Notes under the pieces: generated by a model
The model's input: only the letters and a program-made list of their open reading frames with translations
What the model was told of the DNA's origin: nothing
Database searches by the model: none
Translations under genes and position numbers: made by a program
Part shown: positions 8,065 to 14,183 of the stretch, one piece after another
Layout of the letters: each line of letters opens with the position of its first letter
How positions within the stretch are numbered: position 1 is the stretch's first letter
DNA from: Desulfobacteraceae bacterium
GTDB taxonomy: Bacteria > Desulfobacterota > Desulfobacteria > Desulfobacterales > Desulfobacteraceae
Direction of reading: 5' to 3'
NCBI GenBank assembly: GCA_024225895.1
Contig: JAAEMC010000383.1
Span: forward strand, 1-14,183
Length of the DNA: 14,183 nt

Positions 8065-9075
8065 ATGAAAACAGATAAAATATTACTTGATCATGGCTCT
8101 GGCGGGAAAATTTCCCATTCATTGTTTTCACAACTCATTCTCCCCTTGTTTGAAAATTCTGCACTGGCGCAGCAGGATGATGGGGCAGTGCTTGAAGTTG
8201 GAGGGCAGCAATTGGCTTTTTCCACAGATTCCTATGTGGTGGATCCCATCTTTTTTCCCGGCGGCAACATTGGTGATCTTGCTGTCAATGGCACCATTAA
8301 CGATGTTTCCATGTGCGGGGCGCATCCTTTGTTTATCAGTGCAGGATTAATCATGGAAGAGGGCTTCCCAATTGAAGATTTGAAAGTCATTCTTAAAACC
8401 ATGGCCCATGCAGCCAAAAAGGCGGGGGTGCAGATTGTCACAGGGGATACCAAGGTTGTTCCCAGAGGCAAGGCTGATAAAATATTCATAAATACTTCGG
8501 GAATCGGCCTAATCCCAAAAGGTGTAAATGTATCGGGAAACCATGCAAAACCGGGAGATAAAATCATTGTTTCCGGCACCATTGCCGATCACGGCATTAC
8601 AGTGCTCAGTACTCGTGAAGGATTAAAATTTGATTCTGATGTTAAGAGTGATTCCGCTCCATTGAATCACATGGTCAAAGCCATTCTGGATTCTGGTTGT
8701 GATGTCCATGTTCTAAGGGATCCCACAAGGGGCGGACTTGGCACTACTCTTAATGAAATAGCCTCCCAATCCAATGTTCAAATCCAGATATTTGAAGAAT
8801 CCCTTCCTGTTCATAATTCGGTGAAAGGTATCTGTGAACTTCTGGGGTTCGATCCTTTGTATATTGCTAATGAAGGCAAATTGATTGCCTTTGTGCCGGA
8901 AGACGATGCAGATAAAGTCCTTAAGATCATTCAACAGGATGAATTCGGAAAAGATGCCGTCGTCATTGGTGAAGTCAAGGAAAGTAATCCGGGTAAAGTG
9001 GTTATGCAAACTGCCATCGGCGGATTAAGACGAGTGGATATGCTGACGGGTGAGCAGTTGCCCAGGATCTGTTGA
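8065..9075 (+). CDS. hypE: Hydrogenase maturation protein HypE
   Basis: A 336-residue PurM-like ATPase that dehydrates a thiocarboxamide on its own C-terminal cysteine to thiocyanate and passes cyanide to the iron on HypC/HypD. It starts with LLDHGSGG (7-14); DDG (38-40), AFSTDSYVVDP, NGTINDVSMCGAHP, TGDTKVV and RDPTRGGL build the ATP site; and the chain ends exactly in PRIC with Cys336, the required carbamoylation site. It lies 18 bases after hypD and has no strong Shine-Dalgarno sequence. It is the last gene of the cluster, ending 19 bases from the end of the convergent TAXI gene; I see no clear terminator between them. hypA and hypB do not follow, so nickel insertion genes must be elsewhere. 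Confidence 0.96.
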   Translation: MKTDKILLDHGSGGKISHSLFSQLILPLFENSALAQQDDGAVLEVGGQQLAFSTDSYVVDPIFFPGGNIGDLAVNGTINDVSMCGAHPLFISAGLIMEEGFPIEDLKVILKTMAHAAKKAGVQIVTGDTKVVPRGKADKIFINTSGIGLIPKGVNVSGNHAKPGDKIIVSGTIADHGITVLSTREGLKFDSDVKSDSAPLNHMVKAILDSGCDVHVLRDPTRGGLGTTLNEIASQSNVQIQIFEESLPVHNSVKGICELLGFDPLYIANEGKLIAFVPEDDADKVLKIIQQDEFGKDAVVIGEVKESNPGKVVMQTAIGGLRRVDMLTGEQLPRIC

Positions 9076-9094
9076 TAAATCCGGATTGTATGTA

Positions 9095-10108
9095 CTACAA
9101 AAGATTTTTTTCCCTGTAATATTTTTGGGCCCCCTCATGTAAAGGTGCTGATATCCCGTCTTTTACCATGTTTTTTGGTTGTAATACCTGGAATGCAGGA
9201 TGTAATTTTTTGAAATCATCCATATTCTCAAATATGGTTTTCACCAGGGTATAAACAGTATCTTGATCCAGATGGGTTGAGGTGACAACCGTTGCCCTGA
9301 CGCCAAAGGTTTTGACAGGTTCCGGCATATTTGAATACATGTGAGCCGGAATATCCGAATAAGAGTAGTAAGGATTTTGTTTTACCAGTAGATCAATGGC
9401 AGATCCTGTAACCGGTATGATCCTGGCATCGCAAAGTCTGATGGCCTTGCCGACAGAGGCATTGGGATGCCCCACAGTGTAGATCATGGCCTGGATGCGG
9501 TCATTACACAAAGCAAATGATTGCTCGGATGCCCGAAGTTCCTCCACCAGGGAAAAACTGCTTTTTGTCCAGCCCATGGTATCCATGACCACCTCCATGG
9601 TGGCGCGCTGGCCTGAGCCGGGGCTTCCGATATTGACTCTGCGTCCTTTTAAATCAGAAAAATTTAAAATCTGTGCATCACTGCGTGCAACAACAGTAAA
9701 AGGTTCACCATGAAGTGAAAAAAGCGCCCGTATGTTCTTATAAGGGCTGTTTTTAAATTTTTCAGGTGCAGAGCCGTTTACTGCATGGAATTGCCAGTCT
9801 GATTGAGCAACGCCAATATCAAGTGCGCCCTGGTGGACGTTTTCCAGGTTGAATATGGATCCGGCAGTTGATAACACCTTAAATGAAAATGTTGTGGAAT
9901 TGGTTTTTGCAATTCTAGCAATGGCTCTACCGGCCTGGTAATAAACACCGGATTTACTGCCTGTACCAATTGTTATCTGCTTTTTTTCTTGTTTTGCCAT
10001 GGCAGGATATGAAAATATCGCACAAAATATGAAAATAAAGAAAATTGTCATCAGCCCTTTAAAAGACTTTTTTGTTTTAATATTTGCCGGCCATCTGTTG
10101 TGTTCCAT
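9095..10108 (-). CDS. TAXI-family TRAP transporter solute-binding protein
   Basis: A 337-residue secreted receptor. The N-terminus has basic residues (NIKTKKSFKG), a hydrophobic stretch (about 19-34) and a likely signal peptidase site after PAMA (about 38). The mature part begins KKQITIGTGSKSGVYYQAGRAIA, the characteristic TAXI opening, and continues with FKVLSTAGSIFNLENV and GALDIGVAQSDW, also typical. It would bind a solute in the periplasm and deliver it to a fused TRAP membrane protein (DctQM type), but no membrane component is next to it, so it is an orphan receptor here. The start is well supported by AGGAGG (minus strand, 10120-10115). Ligands of the family include glutamate and other carboxylates; this one's ligand is unknown. 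No part of the sequence ties it to hydrogen metabolism apart from position. Confidence 0.9.
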   Translation of the reverse strand: MEHNRWPANIKTKKSFKGLMTIFFIFIFCAIFSYPAMAKQEKKQITIGTGSKSGVYYQAGRAIARIAKTNSTTFSFKVLSTAGSIFNLENVHQGALDIGVAQSDWQFHAVNGSAPEKFKNSPYKNIRALFSLHGEPFTVVARSDAQILNFSDLKGRRVNIGSPGSGQRATMEVVMDTMGWTKSSFSLVEELRASEQSFALCNDRIQAMIYTVGHPNASVGKAIRLCDARIIPVTGSAIDLLVKQNPYYSYSDIPAHMYSNMPEPVKTFGVRATVVTSTHLDQDTVYTLVKTIFENMDDFKKLHPAFQVLQPKNMVKDGISAPLHEGAQKYYREKNLL

Positions 10109-10162
10109 TTTATGCCTCCTTCCTTTAAGATTTATAAGATAATATTCTGATACGCCCTATAT

Positions 10163-10190
10163 TTTATATCAAAATTTGTGCCATCAGCAA
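10163..10190 (-). promoter_or_regulatory. Candidate promoter for the TAXI gene
   Basis: Minus strand: TTGCTG (10190-10185), a 16-bp spacer, then TATAAA (10168-10163) preceded by TGA (extended -10). It leaves a leader of about 50 bases before the ATG at 10108. The -35 box is poor, so the extended -10 would carry recognition. Confidence 0.35.
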
Positions 10191-10210
10191 TCTGTGTTGC
10201 CTTTATTTTC

Positions 10211-10459
10211 AATACGGGCAACCGCATGAGCGGGATGCTTATTAAAAGAACTTTCACATATAATAAATCAGTTGAACGTCTAACGGGATATTCAATGTTG
10301 AGTGAAAAGCAATGGTGTGATCAATTTCAAAGAAAATTATGAATGATGAACCATTTTAAGAATCCCCAAATTGAAGGAGATAAGGGATATTTTGAGCATA
10401 TCATTCATAGTGTACTATTTCATCAACGTAAGATCAGATGGCAAAGGCTAAGGAGATGA
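10211..10459 (+). pseudogene. Possible relic of a PAS-domain protein
   Basis: One plus-strand frame reads TFTYNKSVERLTGYSM (10250-10297), which strongly resembles the PAS S-box core (the usual form is ITYFNKAAERLTGYS). It continues to QWCDQFQRKL and then a TGA at 10340-10342. The same frame then stays open from an ATG at 10343 to a TGA at 10457-10459, with no recognisable domain. There is no ribosome site, no full PAS domain and no downstream kinase or regulator, so it looks like a decayed fragment of a sensor gene rather than a functional gene. The resemblance is by eye over about 16 residues. Confidence 0.35.
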
Positions 10460-10556
10460 TGTCGCTCCAATTGTATTGTTTGTTCTCTTTGATCCTGCTA
10501 CATCCATATTACATGGTGCAGTGGTGAAAAACAAGGTTAGAAAAATACCACTGATC

Positions 10557-10670
10557 CACCATCAAGGCACCACCTGCCGTGTTGCCTGCGTTCGCTCCTC
10601 CCTGGGAGGGATGGCCTATATGCCTTTAGTCGTTACTTCCTGGCGCCTTGCATCTGACACCTTGATGGTG
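10557..10670 (-). repeat. 114-bp imperfect palindromic repeat, copy 2
   Basis: Same ends as copy 1 (CACCATCAAGG at 10557-10567, CCTTGATGGTG at 10660-10670) and the same length and orientation; here the terminal inverted repeat extends to 12 bp (10556-10567 with 10660-10671). The central hairpin is CCTCC/GGAGG instead of GCTCC/GGAGC in copy 1, so pairing is kept although bases differ. It starts 68 bp beyond the stop of the minus-strand hydrogenase protease gene, close to the 60 bp seen for copy 1. A short echo, TTGATGGTGG, lies at about 10707-10716. Confidence 0.8.
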
Positions 10671-10737
10671 GCCAGGGATGTGCCTTTTTTTCTGTTATTA
10701 TGAAATTTGATGGTGGATTTGGGAATATCGGAGTCTT

Positions 10738-11217
10738 TTAAGGTGTGGATGGGCCCAAAAGCTTTGCAATGTGCTTTCTGGCCACTTTCATAAAGTCAGG
10801 CATAGCCTTTTGAAGGGTGGGCGTCAGCTGAGTTCCCCAATCAATTGTTTCAGGTTCAATTCCTACAACTTTTAACAGGGGGCGATGGCCCCTCATTTCA
10901 GCCATGCTGAGGGAGTCTAAAAGATCAACATCATGCAGGGACAGCATCTGTTTTGGGTTTGAGCGTAAATCATCTTCCTCCAGGAAGTAGATAGTTCCCG
11001 GCGGGTGACCGGCCCGGACAATATCTAAAACCAGTACAATTTCATATGTTTCAAACAGATAGAAAATATCCTGGGTAAAGGTACCGCCGTCGATGAAATC
11101 AACTATAGCTTCATCATAATTTTCTTTTTCGTCCCAAAATTTATGGACGGCATGAACACCAATGCCTTCATCCATGAGAAGAAGATTTCCCACACCCAAT
11201 ACCAAAAGTTTTTTCAT
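10738..11217 (-). CDS. hysD: HyaD/HybD-family hydrogenase maturation endopeptidase
   Basis: A 159-residue cytoplasmic nickel-dependent protease that removes the C-terminal tail of a hydrogenase large subunit once nickel is in place. It has GVGNLLLMDEGIGV (8-21), DGGT (43-46), LDIVRAGHPPG (64-74) and SLHDVDLLDSL (93-103). The expected nickel-sensing ligands are Glu17, Asp65 and His95, all present. It follows hysA on the same strand, 78 bases away across a hairpin terminator, so its substrate is almost certainly the adjacent HysA, cut after His487. That substrate has selenocysteine in place of one nickel-binding cysteine, so this enzyme must accept it. The symbol hysD is given from its partner; hybD/hyaD-like is the family name. 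The ribosome site is weak (AAAGG about 10 bases further upstream than ideal). Confidence 0.93.
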   Translation of the reverse strand: MKKLLVLGVGNLLLMDEGIGVHAVHKFWDEKENYDEAIVDFIDGGTFTQDIFYLFETYEIVLVLDIVRAGHPPGTIYFLEEDDLRSNPKQMLSLHDVDLLDSLSMAEMRGHRPLLKVVGIEPETIDWGTQLTPTLQKAMPDFMKVARKHIAKLLGPSTP

Positions 11218-11241
11218 GCCTTGAGCTACCTTTGTACAATA

Positions 11242-11272
11242 AAAGAGGGGATGAAAAACACATCCCCTCTTT
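11242..11272 (-). terminator. Hairpin terminator or attenuator between hysA and the protease gene
   Basis: AAAGAGGGGATG and CATCCCCTCTTT form a perfect 12-bp stem (11242-11253 with 11261-11272) around a 7-base loop. On the minus strand the stem ends in TTTTATT, a short U-rich tail. It begins 24 bases after the hysA TAA. The protease gene lies directly beyond it with little room for a promoter, so partial read-through is likely: it would keep subunit message high and protease message low. Confidence 0.8.
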
Positions 11273-11295
11273 ATTTGTGTAATGATTATTTAATC

Positions 11296-12807
11296 TTATA
11301 CAGGTACTTCAATCTTAATTTCTCTACCAGTATCTGCGTCCAGCACGTGGACGGCACAGCCCAGTCAGGGATCAAAGGAGCGGATAAGCCGCCCCACATT
11401 CACCGGGTTTTCAGGATCTGGTACAGGGACCCCGATAAGGGCTTGCTCCATTGGTCCTCTCTGGCCCATGTCATCCATGGGATTGGCATTCCAGATGGTT
11501 GCCGAAGTGATCTGATAATTTGCAATCACTTTATTCTTAATATTAACATAATGTAACAGTGCACCACGGGGTGCCTCTGTCAGGCCGAGGCCTTCTGCAG
11601 AATCCGGAATCGGCGTGGGAACAAATGTTTCCTTGCCGGGTTTGATTTCTGTCAGCCACTCTTCAACCGCATTGGCGACCATAACGGTCTCTTCTGCTCT
11701 GGCTACATGGCGTCCAAGGATTGAGAATGCCGCATCACCGATATCCCTCATCTTCTTGGCTCCCAGTTTTTCCTGGCCGATCTTGGAAAGCTCGGGATTG
11801 GTAACCCACATCCTGGCCAATGGTCCTCCTTCATGGGGTCTGCCGTTGTATCTTGGAGCTTTAATGAAACTGTAAGCACCTTCTTTATAGGGATCAGGTA
11901 TGGTTCTGCCCTTGGCCGGATTGAGTCCGGTTGTGGAATCGTCAAAATAGGAATGTTTTACATATTCTTTAATGAGGTTGGTATCCACAGGATAGTCCTT
12001 ACCGTCCGTGAAAACACCACGTTTATGTAGCTGGTTGCCCTTATCATCCAAGGGGAATACACCCCAGCCCACGCAGTTTTTATATCCGCCGCCTGTTTTC
12101 AGCAGATCGCCATAGGGGCCTGCCAGCAGATAGACAATAGGTACATATTTTTCCAGGACGAATTTTTTCACTTTTTTGAAGCGTTCCAGATATGCGTTTA
12201 AGACTTCTCTGGTGGGAATTTCACTGGTTCCGCCAACGACCATGCCCTGGACATGGGGCATTTTACCACCCAGAAGTGCTACCATTTCATGGCAGATCTT
12301 TCTGATTTCAAGGGCTTCAAGATACTGTCCGACAGCCACATCATTGATCTCTTTGGGTACTCTGATATCATTGTTTTTATATCTGGGTACAAAGGGTGCT
12401 ACATCAGGACCATTTACATAGTCAAGCGCAGCCAGATGATAAAAATGAAGGACATGGGACTGAAGGTAGTTTGCACCTAAAATCAGGTTCCGTGCAATTC
12501 TTCCGTTATCTGTTACTTTTACGTTAAATGCATCATCCAGGGCCAGAACAGATGCAGTTGCATGTGCTGTCGGGCACACGCCGCATATTCTCTGGGTAAT
12601 CTGGGAAGCATCCCTGGGATCTCTTCCAATTAGTATTTGTTCAAATCCGCGGTACATGCCGCCAAAGATTCTGGCATCGACAACTTTACCGCCCTTAATT
12701 TCTACTTCGGCTTTTAGGTGACCCTCAATCCGGGTAACCGGATCAATGGCAACCTTTACTTTTTTTCCGGCACCAACCGGAGCTGCTTGTGGTTTACAGC
12801 CTGCCAT
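11296..12807 (-). CDS. hysA: [NiFeSe] hydrogenase large subunit, selenocysteine-containing
   Basis: The catalytic subunit, 503 residues if the in-frame TGA at 11365-11367 is read as selenocysteine. Stopping there would give 480 residues ending RSFDP and lose two of four nickel ligands. The N-terminal motif holds Glu28 (DPVTRIEGHL) and RICGVCPTAH gives Cys75 and Cys78. The C-terminal motif is DPULGCAVH with Sec481 and Cys484; the 16 residues after His487 are the expected cleaved tail, ending at TAA 11298-11296. The enzyme oxidises or makes H2 at a Ni-Fe(CN)2CO site and pairs with HysB, whose Tat signal would carry both to the periplasm. The start has AAGGAGG (12821-12815) 8 bases upstream. The N-terminus MAGC resembles the short lipid-attachment start I recall for Desulfovibrio HysA. 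It lies 35 bases after hysB. Confidence 0.93.
11335..11356 (-). promoter_or_regulatory. Bacterial SECIS hairpin for selenocysteine insertion
   Basis: On the minus strand TGCCGTCC (11356-11349) pairs with GGACGCA (11341-11335) as 7 bp with one bulged C, closing a 7-base loop ACGUGCU. The loop GU lies 19-20 bases after the UGA, the position expected for the SelB contact in bacterial SECIS elements. The hairpin is inside the coding sequence, as usual in bacteria. Folding was judged by hand. Confidence 0.75.
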
Positions 12808-12842
12808 AATAAAACCTCCTTGGTTTTAGAACATTTTGGATA

Positions 12843-13799
12843 TTATGCTGGTTCATAGAAAGGTGATTTTCCATCTGGGAAATCAGGTTCAACACAACCA
12901 ATGCAGACGGCATTGTCCACACACCAGTTCATGCCGCTGTTCCATTTTCGTTTATAGCAGTCAGCATAGGTATCCGGGCCTTTGCAGCCAAGCTCGGCAC
13001 GACAGTTTTTGGGATCTGACATTTTTTCTGCCATGTCGCCATTTTCATATGCTTCCAGGCGAGGACAATTGTCATGGATATTTTCGCCAAAGAAGACTGT
13101 CGGACGGCCGTAATCATCAAGTTCCGGAATACCTTTTGTCAGAAGGTGAGCAATGGAGCCCACAATCCAATCCGGATGCGGTGGGCAGCCCGGGATATTA
13201 ACAACAGGTGTTTTAATTCCGGATGCTTTAAAAAAGTCCATCACGCTCGTGGCACCAGTTTCATTTCCTTCAGCCGCAGGAATGCCGCCATAGGTTGCAC
13301 AGGCACCAATGGCTAGAACAGATCCGGCTTTTGCGCCTAGATCTTTCATGGCATCAACCATGGTGACTTCTTTGTGACCAACCTCACCTATAATACAGTA
13401 TTTACCGTCAGCACCCATTGGAATCGCACCTTCAACGGCCAGGGAGAATTTGCCTTTATACGCTTCTGCAATGTGATAAAGGTTTTCCATGGCGGTTTCA
13501 CCTTCAGAAGCCATTATGGTTGGATGAAACTGAAGGCTGATGACCTTAAGAAGGACATCTGCAATGGATGGATCTACAGTGTTCAGCAGGGATACTGAAC
13601 ATCCGGTACAGCCCTGACCCTGAATCCATAAGACCGGATGTGTTTTCAGAGCCTTTTGCATGGCTTGAACAAGGGCAGGATTAAACATCTGCGAAATACC
13701 GATTCCGGCAGCAGTTCCAGTAACGGCTTTCAGAAAGCTCCTCCTGGAAACCCCTGTCGTTTTTTGCTGCTCTTCCAGCAACTGTTTTTCGTCTTTCAC
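12843..13799 (-). CDS. hysB: [NiFeSe] hydrogenase small subunit with Tat signal
   Basis: The electron-transfer subunit, 318 residues from GTG at 13799. A twin-arginine signal SRRSFLK (Arg19-Arg20) and hydrophobic stretch direct export of the folded complex to the periplasm. Cluster ligands: proximal Cys64, Cys67, Cys167, Cys205; distal His242, Cys245, Cys266, Cys272; medial Cys281, Cys293, Cys299, Cys302. In ordinary [NiFe] enzymes the medial site has proline in NWPV and binds [3Fe-4S]; here it is NWCV, giving four cysteines and hence a [4Fe-4S] cluster, as in [NiFeSe] hydrogenases. Another GTG at 13805 is in frame, but AGGAGG abuts it; 13799 has proper 5-base spacing and is preferred. It is the first gene of hysB-hysA-protease. 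No cytochrome partner or membrane anchor lies nearby in the window. Confidence 0.95.
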   Translation of the reverse strand: MKDEKQLLEEQQKTTGVSRRSFLKAVTGTAAGIGISQMFNPALVQAMQKALKTHPVLWIQGQGCTGCSVSLLNTVDPSIADVLLKVISLQFHPTIMASEGETAMENLYHIAEAYKGKFSLAVEGAIPMGADGKYCIIGEVGHKEVTMVDAMKDLGAKAGSVLAIGACATYGGIPAAEGNETGATSVMDFFKASGIKTPVVNIPGCPPHPDWIVGSIAHLLTKGIPELDDYGRPTVFFGENIHDNCPRLEAYENGDMAEKMSDPKNCRAELGCKGPDTYADCYKRKWNSGMNWCVDNAVCIGCVEPDFPDGKSPFYEPA

Positions 13800-13863
13800 G
13801 GGCACCTCCTTGATGCTGTTAAAAACAAATTAATACACTACATAGTAATATTAACATCAGCCC
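13800..13863 (-). promoter_or_regulatory. Possible leader structure around the hysB ribosome site
   Basis: Three collinear helices can form in the message: GGGC/GCCC (13863-13860 with 13803-13800), TGAT/ATCA (13859-13856 with 13814-13811) and GTTAA/TTAAC (13855-13851 with 13822-13818). The Shine-Dalgarno bases AGGAGGT (13810-13804) are left as a bulge between the first two helices, beside the GTG start. The helices are short and partly AU, so it may be chance; if real it would lower translation initiation. Confidence 0.3.
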
Positions 13864-13917
13864 CTTTTTCTAGGAGCATTATTCATTTTAAGCAAAAACT
13901 GCCAGGTGATAAAAATG

Positions 13918-13933
13918 TTGAACTAAATTGAAC
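13918..13933. promoter_or_regulatory. Direct repeat TTGAAC, possible regulator site
   Basis: TTGAAC at 13918-13923 and again at 13928-13933, spaced one helical turn (10 bp) apart, just downstream of the predicted hysB transcription start. The spacing suits a dimeric regulator, but no protein is suggested by the sequence. Confidence 0.25.
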
Positions 13934-13950
13934 AAGAATCATCTAAAACT

Positions 13951-13978
13951 CATATAATGGAGGGCTCATCCTTGTCAA
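13951..13978 (-). promoter_or_regulatory. Sigma-70 promoter for hysB-hysA
   Basis: Minus strand: a consensus TTGACA (13978-13973), 16-bp spacer, and TATATG (13956-13951). Transcription would start near 13944, leaving a leader of about 145 bases before hysB. The good -35 box and long leader suggest control after initiation or by a bound protein. Confidence 0.5.
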
Positions 13979-14183
13979 TATAAAAAAAGAAAATTTCAAT
14001 TACTTGTTAGAATAATATATAAAAAATCTATAGTTATGATTGGCTTTTTTCTTTTATATGGCAAATCGCAAAAATATGCTCCGATACTACGGTACCTGTT
14101 TCTATCATGTGTGGCTAAAATTCTCTTGATACCACAATCGATTTGCTCAAAGGCGATTCCATTAGTCTATCATATTTTGGGAA
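13979..14183. other. Unresolved AT-rich end of the window
   Basis: No gene can be supported. Short frames reach the edge: a plus-strand frame open from ATG 14036 to the end (49 codons), and a minus-strand frame entering from the right and ending in TAG at 14117-14115 (22 codons), which could be the tail of a gene beyond the window. Neither has a recognisable motif. Confidence 0.4.

Larger units (their letters stand above)
10109..10737. other. 629-bp gap without an intact gene
   Basis: From left to right it holds the leader and candidate promoter of the TAXI gene, the PAS-like relic (10211-10459), about 95 bp with nothing recognised, repeat copy 2, and the 3' flank of the hydrogenase protease gene. 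The open frame at 10476-10703 runs across the repeat and resembles no protein, so I do not call it. Confidence 0.6.

Noticed and set aside
10340..10342. Second possible recoded TGA, in the PAS-like frame
   Set aside because: No redox motif around it and no convincing hairpin after it; a decayed gene explains it better.
10476..10703. 75-codon plus-strand open frame
   Set aside because: Most of it lies within the palindromic repeat; no ribosome site and no protein-like features.
11143..11556. 137-codon plus-strand open frame
   Set aside because: It is antisense to hysA and the protease gene, both strongly supported, and has no recognisable motif.
13891..13906. Sigma-54-like sequence TGGCAG...TGC on the minus strand upstream of hysB
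   Set aside because: The GG and GC elements are 2 bp too close for a -24/-12 promoter, which has strict spacing.
14058..14129. Plus-strand frame reading MANRKNMLRYYGTCFYHVW, faintly like the start of an IS200-type transposase
   Set aside because: Only 23 codons before a stop, no ribosome site and no catalytic motif; the FYHV resemblance is too short.

Overview
The window most resembles a sulfate-reducing member of the Desulfobacterota (Desulfobacteraceae-like). The evidence is a periplasmic [NiFeSe] hydrogenase, radical SAM and flavodoxin/ferredoxin proteins typical of strict anaerobes, and a TAXI-type solute receptor. The species cannot be read from the sequence.

Layout. 1-1142 (minus): a radical SAM protein running off the left edge. 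1143-1366: a spacer with the first copy of a 114-bp imperfect palindromic repeat. 1367-2224 (minus): a flavodoxin plus 2[4Fe-4S] ferredoxin protein (EFR1-like). It is divergent from a PadR-type repressor (2310-2864) that overlaps a MATE efflux gene (2854-4215); an AT-rich palindrome lies between the two arms. 4334-9075 (plus): hydrogenase maturation genes hypC-hypF-hypD-hypE, tightly packed behind a recognisable promoter. 9095-10108 (minus): a TAXI-family solute-binding protein, convergent with hypE. 10109-10737: a 629-bp gap with a PAS-like coding relic and the second repeat copy. 10738-13799 (minus): hysB (small subunit), hysA (large subunit) and the HyaD/HybD-type maturation protease, transcribed in that order. 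13800-14183: the hysB leader, a promoter, and unresolved AT-rich sequence.

The central observation is that the large subunit does not end at the TGA at 11365-11367. That TGA sits where the first cysteine of the C-terminal DPCxxCxxH nickel-binding motif belongs. Reading it as selenocysteine gives DPULGCAVH, then 16 more residues, then TAA at 11296-11298. A hairpin with a GU-containing loop follows the TGA at bacterial SECIS spacing. The small subunit has a fourth cysteine (NWCV) at the medial cluster, as in [NiFeSe] enzymes. The true gene is 11296-12807, 503 residues.

How the genes work together: HypF, HypE, HypC and HypD make and deliver the Fe(CN)2CO group. HysD would remove the C-terminal tail of HysA after nickel insertion. 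The Tat signal on HysB would export the folded heterodimer. The nickel-insertion genes hypA/hypB, selenocysteine machinery and a cytochrome c partner are not in the window. I see no wholly new system; the most interesting items are the recoded hydrogenase, its possible structured leader, and the repeat family placed just downstream of two genes.
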